From Diplodia intermedia (Eukaryota; Ascomycota; Dothideomycetes; Botryosphaeriales; Botryosphaeriaceae), in the NCBI GenBank assembly GCA_021495925.1, contig JAKEKT010000033.1:62001-126000 (forward strand): a stretch of 64,000 nt of DNA, given 5' to 3'. This document shows, one piece after another, positions 21,277 through 32,473 of the stretch. Position 1 is the stretch's first letter. Each line of letters starts with the position of its first letter. The notes under the pieces are model-generated. The model worked only from the letters and a program-made list of their open reading frames with translations, was not told the origin of the DNA and did not search any database. The translations under genes were made by a program, and so were the position numbers.

Positions 21277-23746
21277 AATAGCGGGTGACAAGAAGAAGCA
21301 GAAGAAGTTGGCCCGAACGCGCATCTGCTTCACGGACATATAGAGACCACATTTTATGTATGTAGGGTAGGTGAATCCAATGTCCGGACGTAAGGTGCGA
21401 GCTTTTGGACGCGCACAAGCAGTGCGTCCGGATATGGGGATTCAATTACCCCATGCCGGAAGAGTGGTTAGCGTCGTCGTCGGTGAGAGCTTAAACGGCT
21501 GCTGCTCAAATAATCCCGCTCCCGTAACATGCATGCCGTTGAGGCGTGAGGGGAACAGCATACGAGTGAGAAAGTTTTCAGCTGGACCTTGCTACTGTGT
21601 ACTAAGTAGTACTTACTCCATCTTTGGGTACGAACGACGACGTCGTTGTTTGAGAATGGCTGGTTGGCTAACTACTCGCTACTCCGCTAGCGCCTCGGCG
21701 GCATCCAAAGATATGCATACGCAAGGGCAAGGGGGAAGAGAGTGGGAGGGGAGGGAAAAAAAAGGGAAAAGGCCACAAAACCCCAGGCTGTGTGCGCGTG
21801 CGGACGGGCGGGTGGGAATGTATAGAGATGGAGGGGTGTGGGTGATGGGCGGTATTTGCAGCTGTTTGCGGGTTTTGCGGTGGTGGGTGTGTTCAGACAA
21901 CAACACCCGGACATCCGCGAGAACCGCAACGTGCCGGCCGCGGTGGGGGCCAGGGTCTACTACGTACAGGCGCAGCTTTTGGCAAGGCTGGCATGGTGGC
22001 CTTTGCGCCGGTATTGCGGCTGTCTGGTGATGGTAAGAGGATAATCCGTAGGCCGCAGAAGCACACGTGCACGCATCCCTCGTCCGTCCCCCCGTCCCGA
22101 ACGGAATCGGAGCGAGCGTGCAGGAGTCCGACACGAGCGGGCAAGGCACGGAATGCCCTGATCGGATTTGGCTTTGGGGAAAGCGGGAGAGAAGAGAGAC
22201 AGAGTTCAGGGACAAGATGATTAGTACGTGTGTGGTTGAGTATCAGGGCCCCGGTTCTGGGCACGTTCCCCCCCGGTCGGAGAGTGAGCACGAGAGGGCG
22301 ACAGGGGTTTTCGTCGCGCAACTGCTCTGCCCTCCCGGTTGCGTCCGCCCTTCCCCGGAGACGGCGGCGCGGAGTATTGTTTTTCGTTTGGGTTTTTCTG
22401 ATTTCAAAGCTACCGCGGCTGCTGACAGTCGATAGGCCAGGATTGCTCTGCTCCCAGCATGGTTTTCTGCCGACTTGGCAGGGCGCGCAAGGCGAGCCAG
22501 TCAGACGTCCTGCAACCACGGGGGGTTTCGTGCCTTGCGGCGCCGTGGTGTGTTTCTTATTGCTGTTTAGGTTGGCCGCCAATCAATTCAATAGGACGGG
22601 GAGGGCCAGCCAAAAGCGGGTGCGGTCGTTTGGTCGCCGCTCTCTGGACGGTGGACGGCCGGCACCGCGGGCGTGACGCGTCGCCGTGCCGCGGTGCCTT
22701 GCAACTGACCGCCCGCTGATGCTTGGTAATGCAGCTCTCCGCCGTGTTGTCGCCCTCAGGAGAGGCGAGACTGGGTTTGCGCGGTGCGTGCCGTAGAGAC
22801 GGCGGGATTGGCGGCGGCGATAGGCTGTGCGAGGCGCGACATGCGAGATGGCGTGCGCCGAATCGCGCTTGACTGCCCTTGCCCCTTCCGGCAGCGACGC
22901 GAGGCGAGCCAAGGCGAGGCGCAGCGCCGCAACAGAGCGCGACTCCTCTTCTCCTCGAACGCTTTTGCTGACAGACGCTGGAGACGAGCATGCCGTTGCC
23001 CGCGCGCCGTGCGCCGCAAGCATGCGCCGGCCGCCGTACGTGTTGTCGCCGTCTGCCGCTGCGCATCGGTATCTCGCAATGAGACGGGGCTGAGGCCAGC
23101 CCGGGCCCCCGGCCCCTCCTCCCCAGCCCTGATTACGGGAGATGCTATGCTGCCCTCGGCGCGCCCCGTCCGCAGCCCGGTGCAACGCGAGCGCTGGCGG
23201 TGGGCTGCTGATGAAAGCCGCCGCTGCTATGACGATGGGCGGCGGGCAGATTGGCGTGTTGTCAGCCGGCGCGTGGAGGGCGAGGCGGTGATGACGCGCC
23301 GCCAGGGTGCGGCGAAACGGACGGGGCCCGTTCGGGGCTGTGGCAGGAGTACGATGTCGGCTGGCGAGACCTCTTCTAGTCCAGGCGGGCAGTGGCTAGG
23401 TGGGCAGGCGCCAAGCTCGCCCTCTTATCCCCACCTCGCTGGCCGATCAAGTGCCTGCCGACTGCATTCCACCTCCGCCCGTTGCTCGCCGCGACCCAAA
23501 GCCTCTGCCACCACGCCCGCCAGCAATCTTGCCCGTTGGCTCGCAGCGCCCCGGCCGACGTCCCCAACACACCACTTGCGCCGATCCCGAGCCCGAGCCC
23601 GCGCCCCCCCGCGAGACATGGCTCAGTGAGCTGGCTCGCTCCGCCGGCCCATTGACTGACTCCTTCTCCAACAATCCATCCACCACGCGCTTTGCCCAAC
23701 CCTCTCCCACCTAGCCCGCCCCGGCCCCCGCGCCGCTCAACACGCC

Positions 23747-25924
23747 ATGACGCAGCTCTTCAGCTCGTCGGGCCATCCGACCGCCCCCCAAGACTCGAAG
23801 CGCGCCTTCACCGGCATGCCCGTCTCCACCAACAAGCAGGTCAATGGCAACAACAGCCAGGTCTCGCAGAAGATCAAGAACTTCTTCCGCATCAACACGG
23901 GCGGCAGCAAGGATAGCCTCGACGGCGGCAAGCACAGCGGCGATGGCGGCTCGACCAAGGAGCGCGACGGCAAGTCGACCTTCCGCCAGTCGCGCTTCAT
24001 CCCGCACCTGAACCGCAACCGCAGCACCACCGTCGCCAGCGAAGGCAACCCGCTCGATGAGGGCATGTCGCCCACCGCCCAGGCGAACCCCTACTTCCAG
24101 CACCAGGGTCCGCCCGCGCTCCGCCACCACAACGAGGGCAGCGTGCCCCCTTCGCCGCCCGACACCCCTCCCATGCCTACCACCAAGGTCGAAGACGTCG
24201 ACGGCCCCAGCGACAAGGCCACCACTGCCGGCAAGGAGGAGCTCGCCCGCAAGTTGCGCCGCGTCGCCTCCGCGCCAAACGCCCAGGGTCTCTTCTCCAA
24301 CGGCTCGCACGGCGACCGCCCCCAGACCGCCGAGCTGGGCAAGGAGCCGCTGGTCCAACACGGCAACAGCTCGACCCTGAGCATGGTCGAGACTGCCGAC
24401 GGCGCTCACCTCGCCATCCCATCTGGCGATGGCGGTCCCGGCAGCCTGCCATCCCCGGGCCAGATCCGCAACAGCCTGGCCTTCAGGAGAACATATAGCT
24501 CGAATTCGATCAAGGTGCGCAATGTCGAGGTCGGCCCTGGCAGCTTCGACAAGATCAAGTTGATCGGCAAGGGCGATGTTGGAAAGGTATACCTGGTTCG
24601 GGAGAAGAAGTCGGGCAGGCTGTACGCCATGAAGGGTATGTTCACTTTTTTTTGGGGGGGAGTTGGTTCGAGGTTTGAGCGCGGTTGCTGACGTGATGCA
24701 GTCTTGAGCAAGAAGGAGATGATCAAGCGGAATAAGATCAAGCGTGCTTTGGCCGAGCAGGAAATCCTGGCTACCAGCAACCACCCGTTTATTGTCACTC
24801 TTTACCACTCCTTCCAGTCTGAGGACCATCTCTACCTCTGCATGGAATACTGCATGGGTGGCGAGTTCTTCAGAGGTACGTTGGTTCGGACTAGAGATGG
24901 ATGCAGCTTACTGACTGATTCGCAGCACTTCAAACCCGCCCCAACAAGTGCGTCGACGAGGATGCTGCGAGGTTCTACGCGGCGGAGGTCACCGCCGCGC
25001 TGGAGTACTTGCATCTCATGGGCTTCATCTACCGTGATCTGAAGCCGGAGAGTGAGTGAACATGCACTCCTGCTAATGGCTTATTCTGACGTCGGTAGAC
25101 ATTCTGTTGCACCAGTCGGGACACATCATGTTGTCAGACTTCGATCTTTCGAAGCAGTCGGACCCCGGTGGAAGGCCGACCATGATCCTCGGCAACAACA
25201 AGGGCTCGTCATCCGGTTCGCTACCTGCGATTGACACCAAGTCCTGCATTGCCAACTTCCGGACAAATTCCTTCGTCGGTACCGAAGAGTACATTGCGCC
25301 GGAGGTGATCAAGGGATGCGGTCACACTAGCGCAGTTGACTGGTGGACACTCGGAATCCTGGTCTACGAGATGCTTTACGGCACGACGCCTTTCAAGGGC
25401 AAGAACCGGAACGCAACCTTTGCTAACATTCTGCGCGATGATGTGCCGTTCCCTGAGGGTAGCGGCGCACCCCAAATCTCCAAGTAGGTTCACGTGCTTT
25501 CCCCTGTGTGATCTGTCATACTGATCTGCATTGCAGCCTCTGCAAATCCCTCATTCGCAAACTGCTTATCAAGGACGAAATGCGCCGCCTCGGCTCACGC
25601 GCTGGCGCGTCGGACGTCAAGGCGCACCCCTTCTTCAGGACAACACAGTGGGCCCTGCTGAGGCACATGAAGCCTCCGATGGTGCCCAACCAGGGCAAGG
25701 GAATCGAAACGATCAACTTCCGGAACGTCAAGGAGAGCCAGAGTATAGACATCGGGGCGGCCAAGGTCAAGGGCGTGCCGCTGGATTCTGGCCTAGCAAC
25801 ACCGGGATCGGAGAAGGCTGTCGATCCGTTCGAGGAGTTCAACAGCGTCACATTACATCATGATGGTGATGAATACAGTGGCGGTCACGACATGAGCCCG
25901 GCAGCGACGCAAGAATCGAGATAG
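23747..25924 (+). CDS. nrc-2: AGC-family Ser/Thr kinase, NRC-2/Fpk1 type
   Basis: Predicted kinase of the Neurospora NRC-2 / yeast Fpk1-Kin82 group, which phosphorylates lipid flippases and affects polarity and conidiation. The exons are 23747-24635, 24702-24875, 24926-25051, 25099-25483 and 25537-25924, giving 653 residues. Residues 1-270 are a disordered Ser/Pro-rich tail. The kinase domain starts FDKIKLIGKGDVGKVYLV. The other hallmarks are VAIK-equivalent YAMKVL, catalytic YRDLKPEN, metal-binding SDFDLSK (DFD where most kinases have DFG), an extended activation loop of about 45 residues, then FVGTEEYIAPEVIKG and VDWWTLGILVYEML. The C-terminal AGC tail includes DPFEEFNSVT. DFD and the long activation segment are typical of this subgroup, so the kinase is likely active. 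All four introns are canonical. Confidence 0.93.
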
Positions 25925-28240
25925 TGATTGTGGGTCAAAGGGTTTCAAGGCTGAAAATGGGGAGGGCGAAGGAACGGGAAAGGCATGGATTGATGCGATG
26001 ATTGGGATTCTTTTGCCGCACGTTTTTCTCTCTCTCTCTTCTCTCATCCGAACCGGGACCGGGATTAGACGATGATGTGGTTTTTATGTCCGTTTTCCTC
26101 TTTTTTCTCGCTCTCACTCTCTCTTATGCCTCTTTTCTGCGCGCGTGCGCGCGTATTGCCATGTTCGCACGCGCTCTTTCTCTCTCTCTCTATCCTGTCT
26201 TCATACATCATCATTGGGGGGCTAAGGGAGTTCGGCAGCAAAGTTCTGGGGGGATTCAAGCTTTTGCGCTTTTTTGTGTTTCCTTTTTTTGAGCATTCAG
26301 ACGCAGACAAAATGTCTGCACCGCCTTTTTTCCCCGGCAAATGGGAGGAAAGAAGGGGAAATGGAGGGATGGAGGGAGGGATGAATGGAAGGGAAGAAGA
26401 AAAAAAGGATCTTTAGAAAGTACGTAACCCCTCACCACTATTTCGATCGTGACCTTTGATCCGTCGGACGTGTGGTGTGTGGGAGTAGGTTCTTTTTTTG
26501 TTTTCTTACTGAAGGTCAAGGTCCGAAATGAAGCATGTGGGGTTTTTGATTGCTTGCTTGCTTGCTTGATTGATCGTTGTCGTCGTTTGTGGTTTTTTTC
26601 CTTTTTTTTTTCCTGGCGAGATGGAAGAATGGGGGGGAAATGTGCAAGTTGTTAGCAGCAGCCGTGGCGGCAGCATTTTGCATCTTTGCATCTTGCGTCT
26701 TGCATCAAAACAGCGAGCGAGCAAGAGAGAGAGAGATGGGGAATATTACGGGCAGAAATTCCAGAAGCGGTTGCATGTCTTTGCATGTATATCTCTGTTG
26801 TGTGTGTGTGAACATCTTGAATCAAAGAGGTGAGGGAGGTGAGGGGAGGTGTGATATGAAGCGGAACCACTGAATAAGAGGAACATAGGGGTGATCAAAA
26901 GGTATATACATGTATGCTGTGCTTTGCTGCGCTGTGTGCTGTGTGTATGCGGTGGTGGGATGGTGTTGTTCGCCCGGTTCTGTTGGGCTGGTGGACGAGA
27001 GGCGTGTCTTTATTTTTTTGCGGGTGACATTGGTAGTATCTCTTCTCCAGAGTTTTGCCTTCTTTTGGTTCTTTTTCTTCTATCCTTTTCTTTCGGCGTG
27101 ATCACGTCTGGAGAAGTCTATCGTCATGCACGTGCTGCTGCTTGGTACATGAATTTCGGCTATCCAAGGCATAAAGTCTGGCTTTGGGGGAGGGGGCGCG
27201 TGGTCTCTGTGTAATGCAACCCCGCCGTTGATTTAAGCAGTCCGTTGTCACCATCGCTCATCTGAGCAGGTAGTACGAAAAGATATGAGCTGAATGTCTC
27301 GGCGGTTAAATAGATTGCCCCGACACTGACTGCCCTGTGTGTGTGGGGAAGATGCGCTGACTGATCATTCACTCACTTATCCTAGTTAGGTAGGTAGGGC
27401 CCAGCGGTACCACGCAGGGCTGAAAAAAACGGCGGTGCGGGGAAGGGGAAGCGCTTGGTGGGGTTGAGGGGATCGATCGCTTTGTTTTTGCTGCTTGCTT
27501 GGTTGCTAGATACCTTATCCTTATCGTTATCGGCGCGCGGGGAGATAAACAGTTGACAACGGCCCAACGACGACAACGGCATCACGACCACAACAACGAG
27601 CACGCCAACGTCACCACCGCACGGGTGACTCGCCAGCGAAGACCCGCGCTTATTACACAGCGCAATCCCCCCCAATCGACGGCGAAACGCGCGCGCAATC
27701 CATTCGACTGTGCCCCCGCCCCGCCGTTCGACGACGACGACAACAACACACATCTTCACACCTGAAGCAACCAGCGCGGCGCCCCCGCTCTCAACCCTCT
27801 CTTCCTCTTGCCGCCGCAGCGACAGCGCGTAGCCACAACACCGGCCTCTTTGTCGCCGTTTCTCACTTCCGCCCTCCGTTCGCACTCGCAAATCGCAATC
27901 GTACCACGCGCAAGCCCTGAATCTCCGGAACTTTCATTCACGCGGACCACCGTCCCGTCATCTGGGCATTGACCGATCGACAAAGCGGGCTTGGGAGGAT
28001 ATACGAAAAAAAAAAACGCGGGGAGAACGGGCTACGACGGTATACGCGCAAGGGACAAGAGGAGGTAGAATTTCTCGCAACGGCGCGTGTGAATAAGAAA
28101 AAGGAAAGAAAGAAAAAAGGAGCGGACTGAGAGTGGTGGTGCAATCCTTCTCCTTCTGCGCGCAGAAGAATAACGAAGAAAAAAAGGGAAGGATCGCGGC
28201 GGCAGCTGGATCGAGATTTCATACATCCGAACCAAAGACG
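25925..28240. other. 2.3-kb gene-free stretch with simple repeats
   Basis: Between the kinase and DAD3 there is no recognisable gene. The plus strand is pyrimidine-rich, with CTCTCTCT runs near 26025-26046 and 26170-26190, a TTGC repeat at 26551-26575, poly-T runs, and GTGTGTGT near 26800. The last 500 bases are probably the DAD3 promoter and leader. No tRNA was seen. Confidence 0.5.
26551..26575 (+). repeat. TTGC tetranucleotide repeat
   Basis: Several TTGC units grading into TTGA units. It is a short microsatellite in noncoding sequence with no evident role. Confidence 0.8.
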
Positions 28241-28665
28241 ATGGCAACCCCCGATTTCTCGGCCAGCACGGCATCCCAAGGCGGCGACGGCAGCACCTCC
28301 CCCGGCCCCGAGTCGCTGTCGCCGCTGGAGCAGGAGGTGTTGGACGAGTACGCAAGGTTGGCGGGGAATCTGGGTGATGTGCGTTTTTCTTCCCCCACCC
28401 CCCTCTGTGGGATGTTTGTTTTTACTGATCTGTCGCACAGCTCGCCTCCCTCCTCAACACCCTCTCGGCCAACCCCTCGGCGGAGATCCTGGACGCCCTG
28501 CGCGGCTTGGAAAGGAAGACGAGCTTGGTGTTTACGCTGCTGAAGGCGAGTGTGTATAGTATCGTGCTGCAGCAACAGATTATTGGGGAGGAGGAAGAGG
28601 GAGGTGGTGGCGGGGCGGGACAGGAGGGGATGGGGGATGAGGATGAGGAGATGACGGGGGTTTGA
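28241..28665 (+). CDS. DAD3: DASH complex subunit Dad3
   Basis: Dad3 is one of the small subunits of the DASH/Dam1 complex, the fungal ring that couples kinetochores to microtubule plus ends. The exons are 28241-28378 and 28441-28665, giving 120 residues. After a 25-residue Ser/Gly-rich tail, the conserved core reads LSPLEQEVLDEYARLAGNL, then SAEILDALRGLERKTSLVFT, LLKASVYSIVLQQQIIG. This matches the pattern of Dad3 (compare the yeast core ending LLKGSVYSLILQ). The C-terminus is a Gly/Glu tail. The intron interrupts the first helix at GNLGD/LASLL with canonical ends and phase 0. The length is slightly above yeast Dad3 (94) because of the tails. Confidence 0.92.
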
Positions 28666-29217
28666 GGAGTGCTGCTTTGAAGAAGATGGGGGTTTGGTTG
28701 GTCGTGCGTGGTGGACGGGGTGGGATGGAGTGTTCATATTTTTATACCCCTCCCTCAGCGGAATTGGCGTTGAACGTAAGGAGAATGGGTGGTGAGAACA
28801 TGGAGAGTGTTTTATTCGCTAATCCAATGGGATAGTGGAAATATAATTTGTGGGCATGGCGCTCGCAGTGGCTACACTGCAACATTTACAGCAACTCGTA
28901 CAAGATGTTCAAACCAGGGTGAGAAAGGAATTTGGGGGGAGGAAGCAGGGGAGGGAGGTAAAGACTCCAAACAGTCCACCCCGCTATCGAGGGGAGCCAA
29001 TGATGCGGCTGCTCCAGTACAGCATCTTGCCAGCTGATGTGGACAGGCAAACCTGCTGGGACTGGCGGTGTCGAAGAATAGTCAAAGTATATCCCATACG
29101 CCGTTTGGTCCCGCTTCAGCAAAGGCCATAATCACTTTGCAGACTCAACTGTGCAAGACGAAGCCCGAATAATCACATACAGAACTGCCGCTGATGGCCT
29201 GTACCAGAACACTCGAA
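28666..29217. other. intergenic region between convergent DAD3 and MFS genes
   Basis: About 550 bp between two 3' ends. No open frame of interest and no RNA gene is visible. It should contain both terminators. Confidence 0.5.
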
Positions 29218-31417
29218 TCACTCTTGAGGCTGCTGCTCCCACTTCTTCTCCTTCTTTTCCGCAACTCTGATCTGGTTCTTCCGCCACAACATGCCCACCA
29301 TAAGAACCTGTAGGCCGCTAAAGCCCGCCACGATCTTCATCTGCAGATTGAACCCCTCAGCGAACACCCTGAGGACCTGCTCCCGCACATCCGGGGGCAA
29401 TTCCCCGACCGAGCCCACCGACTGCAGCAGAGCGTGCGCCGCCGACGCTCCTCCTCCTCCGCTGCTAATTTCAGCAGCTGGCAGGTGCGAGTTGAGGTAG
29501 TTGTTCATGGCGCTCGTGGCGACGGACAGCCCCAGAGCGCCGCCGAAGACGCGGAACTGCAGCAATGCTCCGCTCGATATCGCTGAAAAAGATTTACCGC
29601 CAGTCAGTCTTGATTTCGACGTGTACGTCATCGTCGGAGGAGGGGGGGAGGGGGAAAATGGTTGTATGTATGTATGCACCACCACTCACCCAGATCCCGC
29701 CTCTCCACCAGCCGCGGCGGCAGCTGCAACAGGATGCCAAACACGCAGCCGACACCGCAGCCCGCGAGCATCTGGTAGCCGTACATGGCCGCCGGCACGA
29801 CCGTGCCACCACCACCACCACCACCGTCCGTGGTGGGCAAGGTGCAGAGCAGCGAGATGCCGACGAGCTGGACGACGGAACCGGCCAGGATCAGGTGGAC
29901 GGGCGCGACGCCGGTCGCGCCGGCGACGACGTTGATCAGCACGGCCGCGCAGGAGATGAGGAGGTTGAACGGCAGCAGCCGCGCGCCGGCCGCGAGCGGG
30001 GAGAGGCCGGCGACGGTTTGGAGGTGCTGCGGGATGGCGATGACGAGGACGTTGTAGGGGATGCCGGAGAGGAGGGAGATGCTTTGCGGAGGAGGAGGAG
30101 GAGTCAGTATATTACGTACATCCCGTCGGTTTGTTTCGAGTGTCGGTGGCGGATTGATGATCGTTGTGTGCGTGTGTGTGTATACTCACATGAGCGTGCC
30201 CATCAACGCCCGGTCCTGGACGAAGCGCCAGGGGAAGATGGGCTCTGTTCTGTGCTTGTCGCTCGTGAAGAACCACTCGTTGGCGACGAAGGCGAGCCAC
30301 AGTATCCCGGAAATGGTGAGCGTGACGATGGCCGCGGCTGAAGATCAGCCGATGGACACTCCGCCTTCGAGGAGGACGGCGACGAGAAGCATCGTGGCTC
30401 CCAGCAGCAGGAACGCACCAGTGATGTCCAGACGCGCGAGCGAGGGCCGGGAGAGTCGCTGGCCCCAGGAGGGCGGCTCGTAATCGAGATTACCTTGATG
30501 AGGGAAGTTTCCGGGAAGGGTGATGAGGAGCAGCACTACCGCCACTAAGCCCGCAGGAACACTGTGAAGAGGAGAGGTTAGTCGGCATCCTTTACGATCG
30601 ATTAAGCGGTGCATATTAACGTACTTGAAAAGGAAGACCCATCGCCACTGCGAGTTCTGGCTCGCTCCGCCACCGATCAGCGGGCCGACGAGGCTCCCGA
30701 GTGCTGTCGCGGCGGCAAGCTGCGCGGCCTGCATGGGGTACCGCTCCTTGGGCACCATCTCGTACGCCACTATGAGCGCGAGCGACGAGCAGCCGGCCGC
30801 ACCGATGCCTTGGAAGACGCGGCAAATGATGCTGGCAAGTGTCCGGTCAGAAGATGTCATCATTGACGTGGAGGCTCGAAGTGTATAGACACTCACAGCT
30901 GGGTCATGGATTGCGCTGCAGCGCAACCGCCTGAGAAAACGACGAAGATGGTGACGGCGGCGGTCGTTACTGGTTTACGGCCGAGGATGTCGCTGAGTTT
31001 GGCCCAGAGGATGATCATGCCTGGAGTAGGGATACGGTCAGCTTTGAGCAACGGTCTGTTGGTGGGGCGTGGCGACTTGCTGGTGTATGTGATCAGGTAG
31101 CCGGTGACTACCCAGCCCGTCTGTCGGAAACCGTGCAGCTCGTCGCCGATGGAGACGAGGGAGGTTTCGACGACCGAGACTTCGATGTTGACGAGGAACA
31201 TGCAGAGCGCGATGCTGTATGTACTTTCAGCCACTCGTTGTTCTCTCAAGCGCGAATGGTGGACCAACCTCAAGGTAAGAATATACTGTCTACATCCCTT
31301 GAGGTAGTCGTAGTCGTCGGAGTCGTAGTTCATCTCGGCTTTGGTCGTATCCTTGGGGATTTCTTGCGACATGGCGATGGGTGATTTGAGGGTATCGTCC
31401 TTGGTGGGGAGATTCAT
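29218..31417 (-). pseudogene. DHA2-type MFS transporter with an in-frame TGA
   Basis: Major facilitator of the 14-helix DHA2 drug:H+ antiporter type, a plasma-membrane exporter. The exons on the minus strand are 31417-31269, 31214-31081, 31020-30897, 30831-30625, 30561-30190, 30081-29690 and 29582-29218. They sum to 581 codons including one internal and one terminal stop. Family marks include LCMFLVNIEVSVVETSLVSI (TM1), LWAKLSDILGRKPV (loop 2-3 motif A), QGIGAAG (motif C region), WRWVFLFNVPAGL, and the C-terminal AISSGALLQFRVFGGALG. Within exon 5, codon 30347-30345 is TGA, where relatives usually read W in a G-W-S-S-A context. Frame continues correctly on both sides, and no intron of workable length removes it without deleting a membrane helix. 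Either the gene is a recent pseudogene or the base is a sequencing error. Intron 2 (31080-31021) appears to use a GC donor. Confidence 0.8.
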
Positions 31418-32473
31418 GATTCTTGGGAGTCTTGGTCAAGGAAGAGGCCGAGTGAGGAGTGTAGAGAAGGTGGGGTGCGAACAGTGTTTGATGCTCATTG
31501 CAATACTCTGGCCTTCATGGATTATAAGGACTCGAAAGTTCTTTTGTTGCCAGGTATATTCCACATGTAGCCTCGTCCAGAAATAGCCGTGGGGGTTGTG
31601 TGGTACTCAGGTCAACGAGGGTCGCACAAGTAGGTGGCCAGAAAGAAAATGGTACAGCCTCATCCAGAAATACCTACGGCGGATCTGGGGTACTCAGGTC
31701 AAAAAAGTAAAGGAACACAAGAGTAGATATGTAAATAAAGACAAGTAGATTCCGTGCATAGCCTCATCCAGAAATAGCTGTGTGGGATATGCGTACTCGG
31801 GTTAACAAAGGTCGCACGGCAGGCAGGCAGATAGTACAAGACGCTGACCACTAACAGAACGCGGCCATTTCAATTGATAACGTTGTGTGCAACCGTAATT
31901 GCGAGGTGATACGCTATGTTTTGTGAAAGAAGGATGTTGTCTCCTCGATTCTGGTGAACCGATCCAGGTAACACAGCGCGATAGCTTCTACGGACTTCAG
32001 CTTACCCACTCGAAAGCTCTGCCTAAAAAGTACTCTTACCATGGAATCGCGCTTTGTACCACCTTCCAGGCGGCTGATAATGCCAAAGAAAGCCTCCATT
32101 GTTTCAAGTCCTCAAAATTTCGCCCCTCGACCTCTTACGACAATTTCTGGAGTTGGCTGTGCTGTCGCTGTTATGGGTAATCACATTACCAGCCTTGGAT
32201 CCAAGCTTGCTTGCTACGTCATTTGGGTACTCTGCGGCTGCAGCTGATGATGTCAAAAGGAGCCTTGTCCAGTGCACAAAATATGGCCACCTCCATGCTG
32301 GGAATTTTAGACTAAGAGAAAGTTCTAAAATTCTCTGCTCACGGAAAATTTGAGAAGTTGAATCGTGCATTGTTAAATAAACTTGCATTGAATTCCTATA
32401 TGACAATGGTAAAAGAAGAAATGAAAAGTTGTTTAAATTTGCTTCAACTTGGCGGACGTCTTCCAATAGTGAA
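31418..32473. other. AT-richer intergenic region with repeats, upstream of the MFS gene
   Basis: About 1.05 kb between the MFS start and the 3' end of the DUF3176 gene, clearly AT-richer than the surroundings. It holds three diverged direct repeats (31567-31818, listed separately). The frames in 31900-32466 are short and unrecognised. Confidence 0.5.
31567..31818 (+). repeat. three diverged direct repeats upstream of the MFS gene
   Basis: Three copies start near 31567, 31655 and 31759. Each opens AGCCTC(A/G)TCCAGAAATA. About 15-20 bases later each has GTACTC(A/G)GGT(C/T)AA, and copies 1 and 3 end with GGTCGCAC. Starts are spaced about 88 and 104 bp apart, with unrelated sequence between. They lie 150-400 bp upstream of the transporter start. 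They could be regulatory sites or a decayed tandem repeat. The sequence alone does not decide. Confidence 0.8.

Larger units (their letters stand above)
19898..23746. other. 3.8-kb gene-free stretch with simple repeats
   Basis: This is the longest stretch without a recognisable gene. Frames of up to 281 codons exist between 22000 and 23700, but they overlap on both strands, are Arg-rich and match nothing I know. The middle (20930-21280) holds a T run, a GCGT repeat and a G-rich tract, listed separately. The last 1 kb is GC-rich and likely promoter plus long leader of the kinase gene at 23747. A long noncoding transcript is possible but not shown by the sequence. Confidence 0.5.

Noticed and set aside
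22784..23629. 281-codon plus-strand open frame upstream of the kinase
   Set aside because: Overlaps equally long frames on the minus strand in GC-rich DNA. The translation is Arg/Ala-rich with no domain and no splice structure. It is most likely chance.
23711..24829. 372-codon minus-strand open frame opposite the kinase N-terminus
   Set aside because: It is the mirror of a GC-rich true coding exon. The plus-strand frame continues into a complete kinase domain.
30348..30418. intron with GTGCGT donor removing the TGA in the MFS gene
   Set aside because: It would delete the helix GAFLLLGATMLLVAVLLEGG, which is expected in this family. A point change is the simpler explanation.
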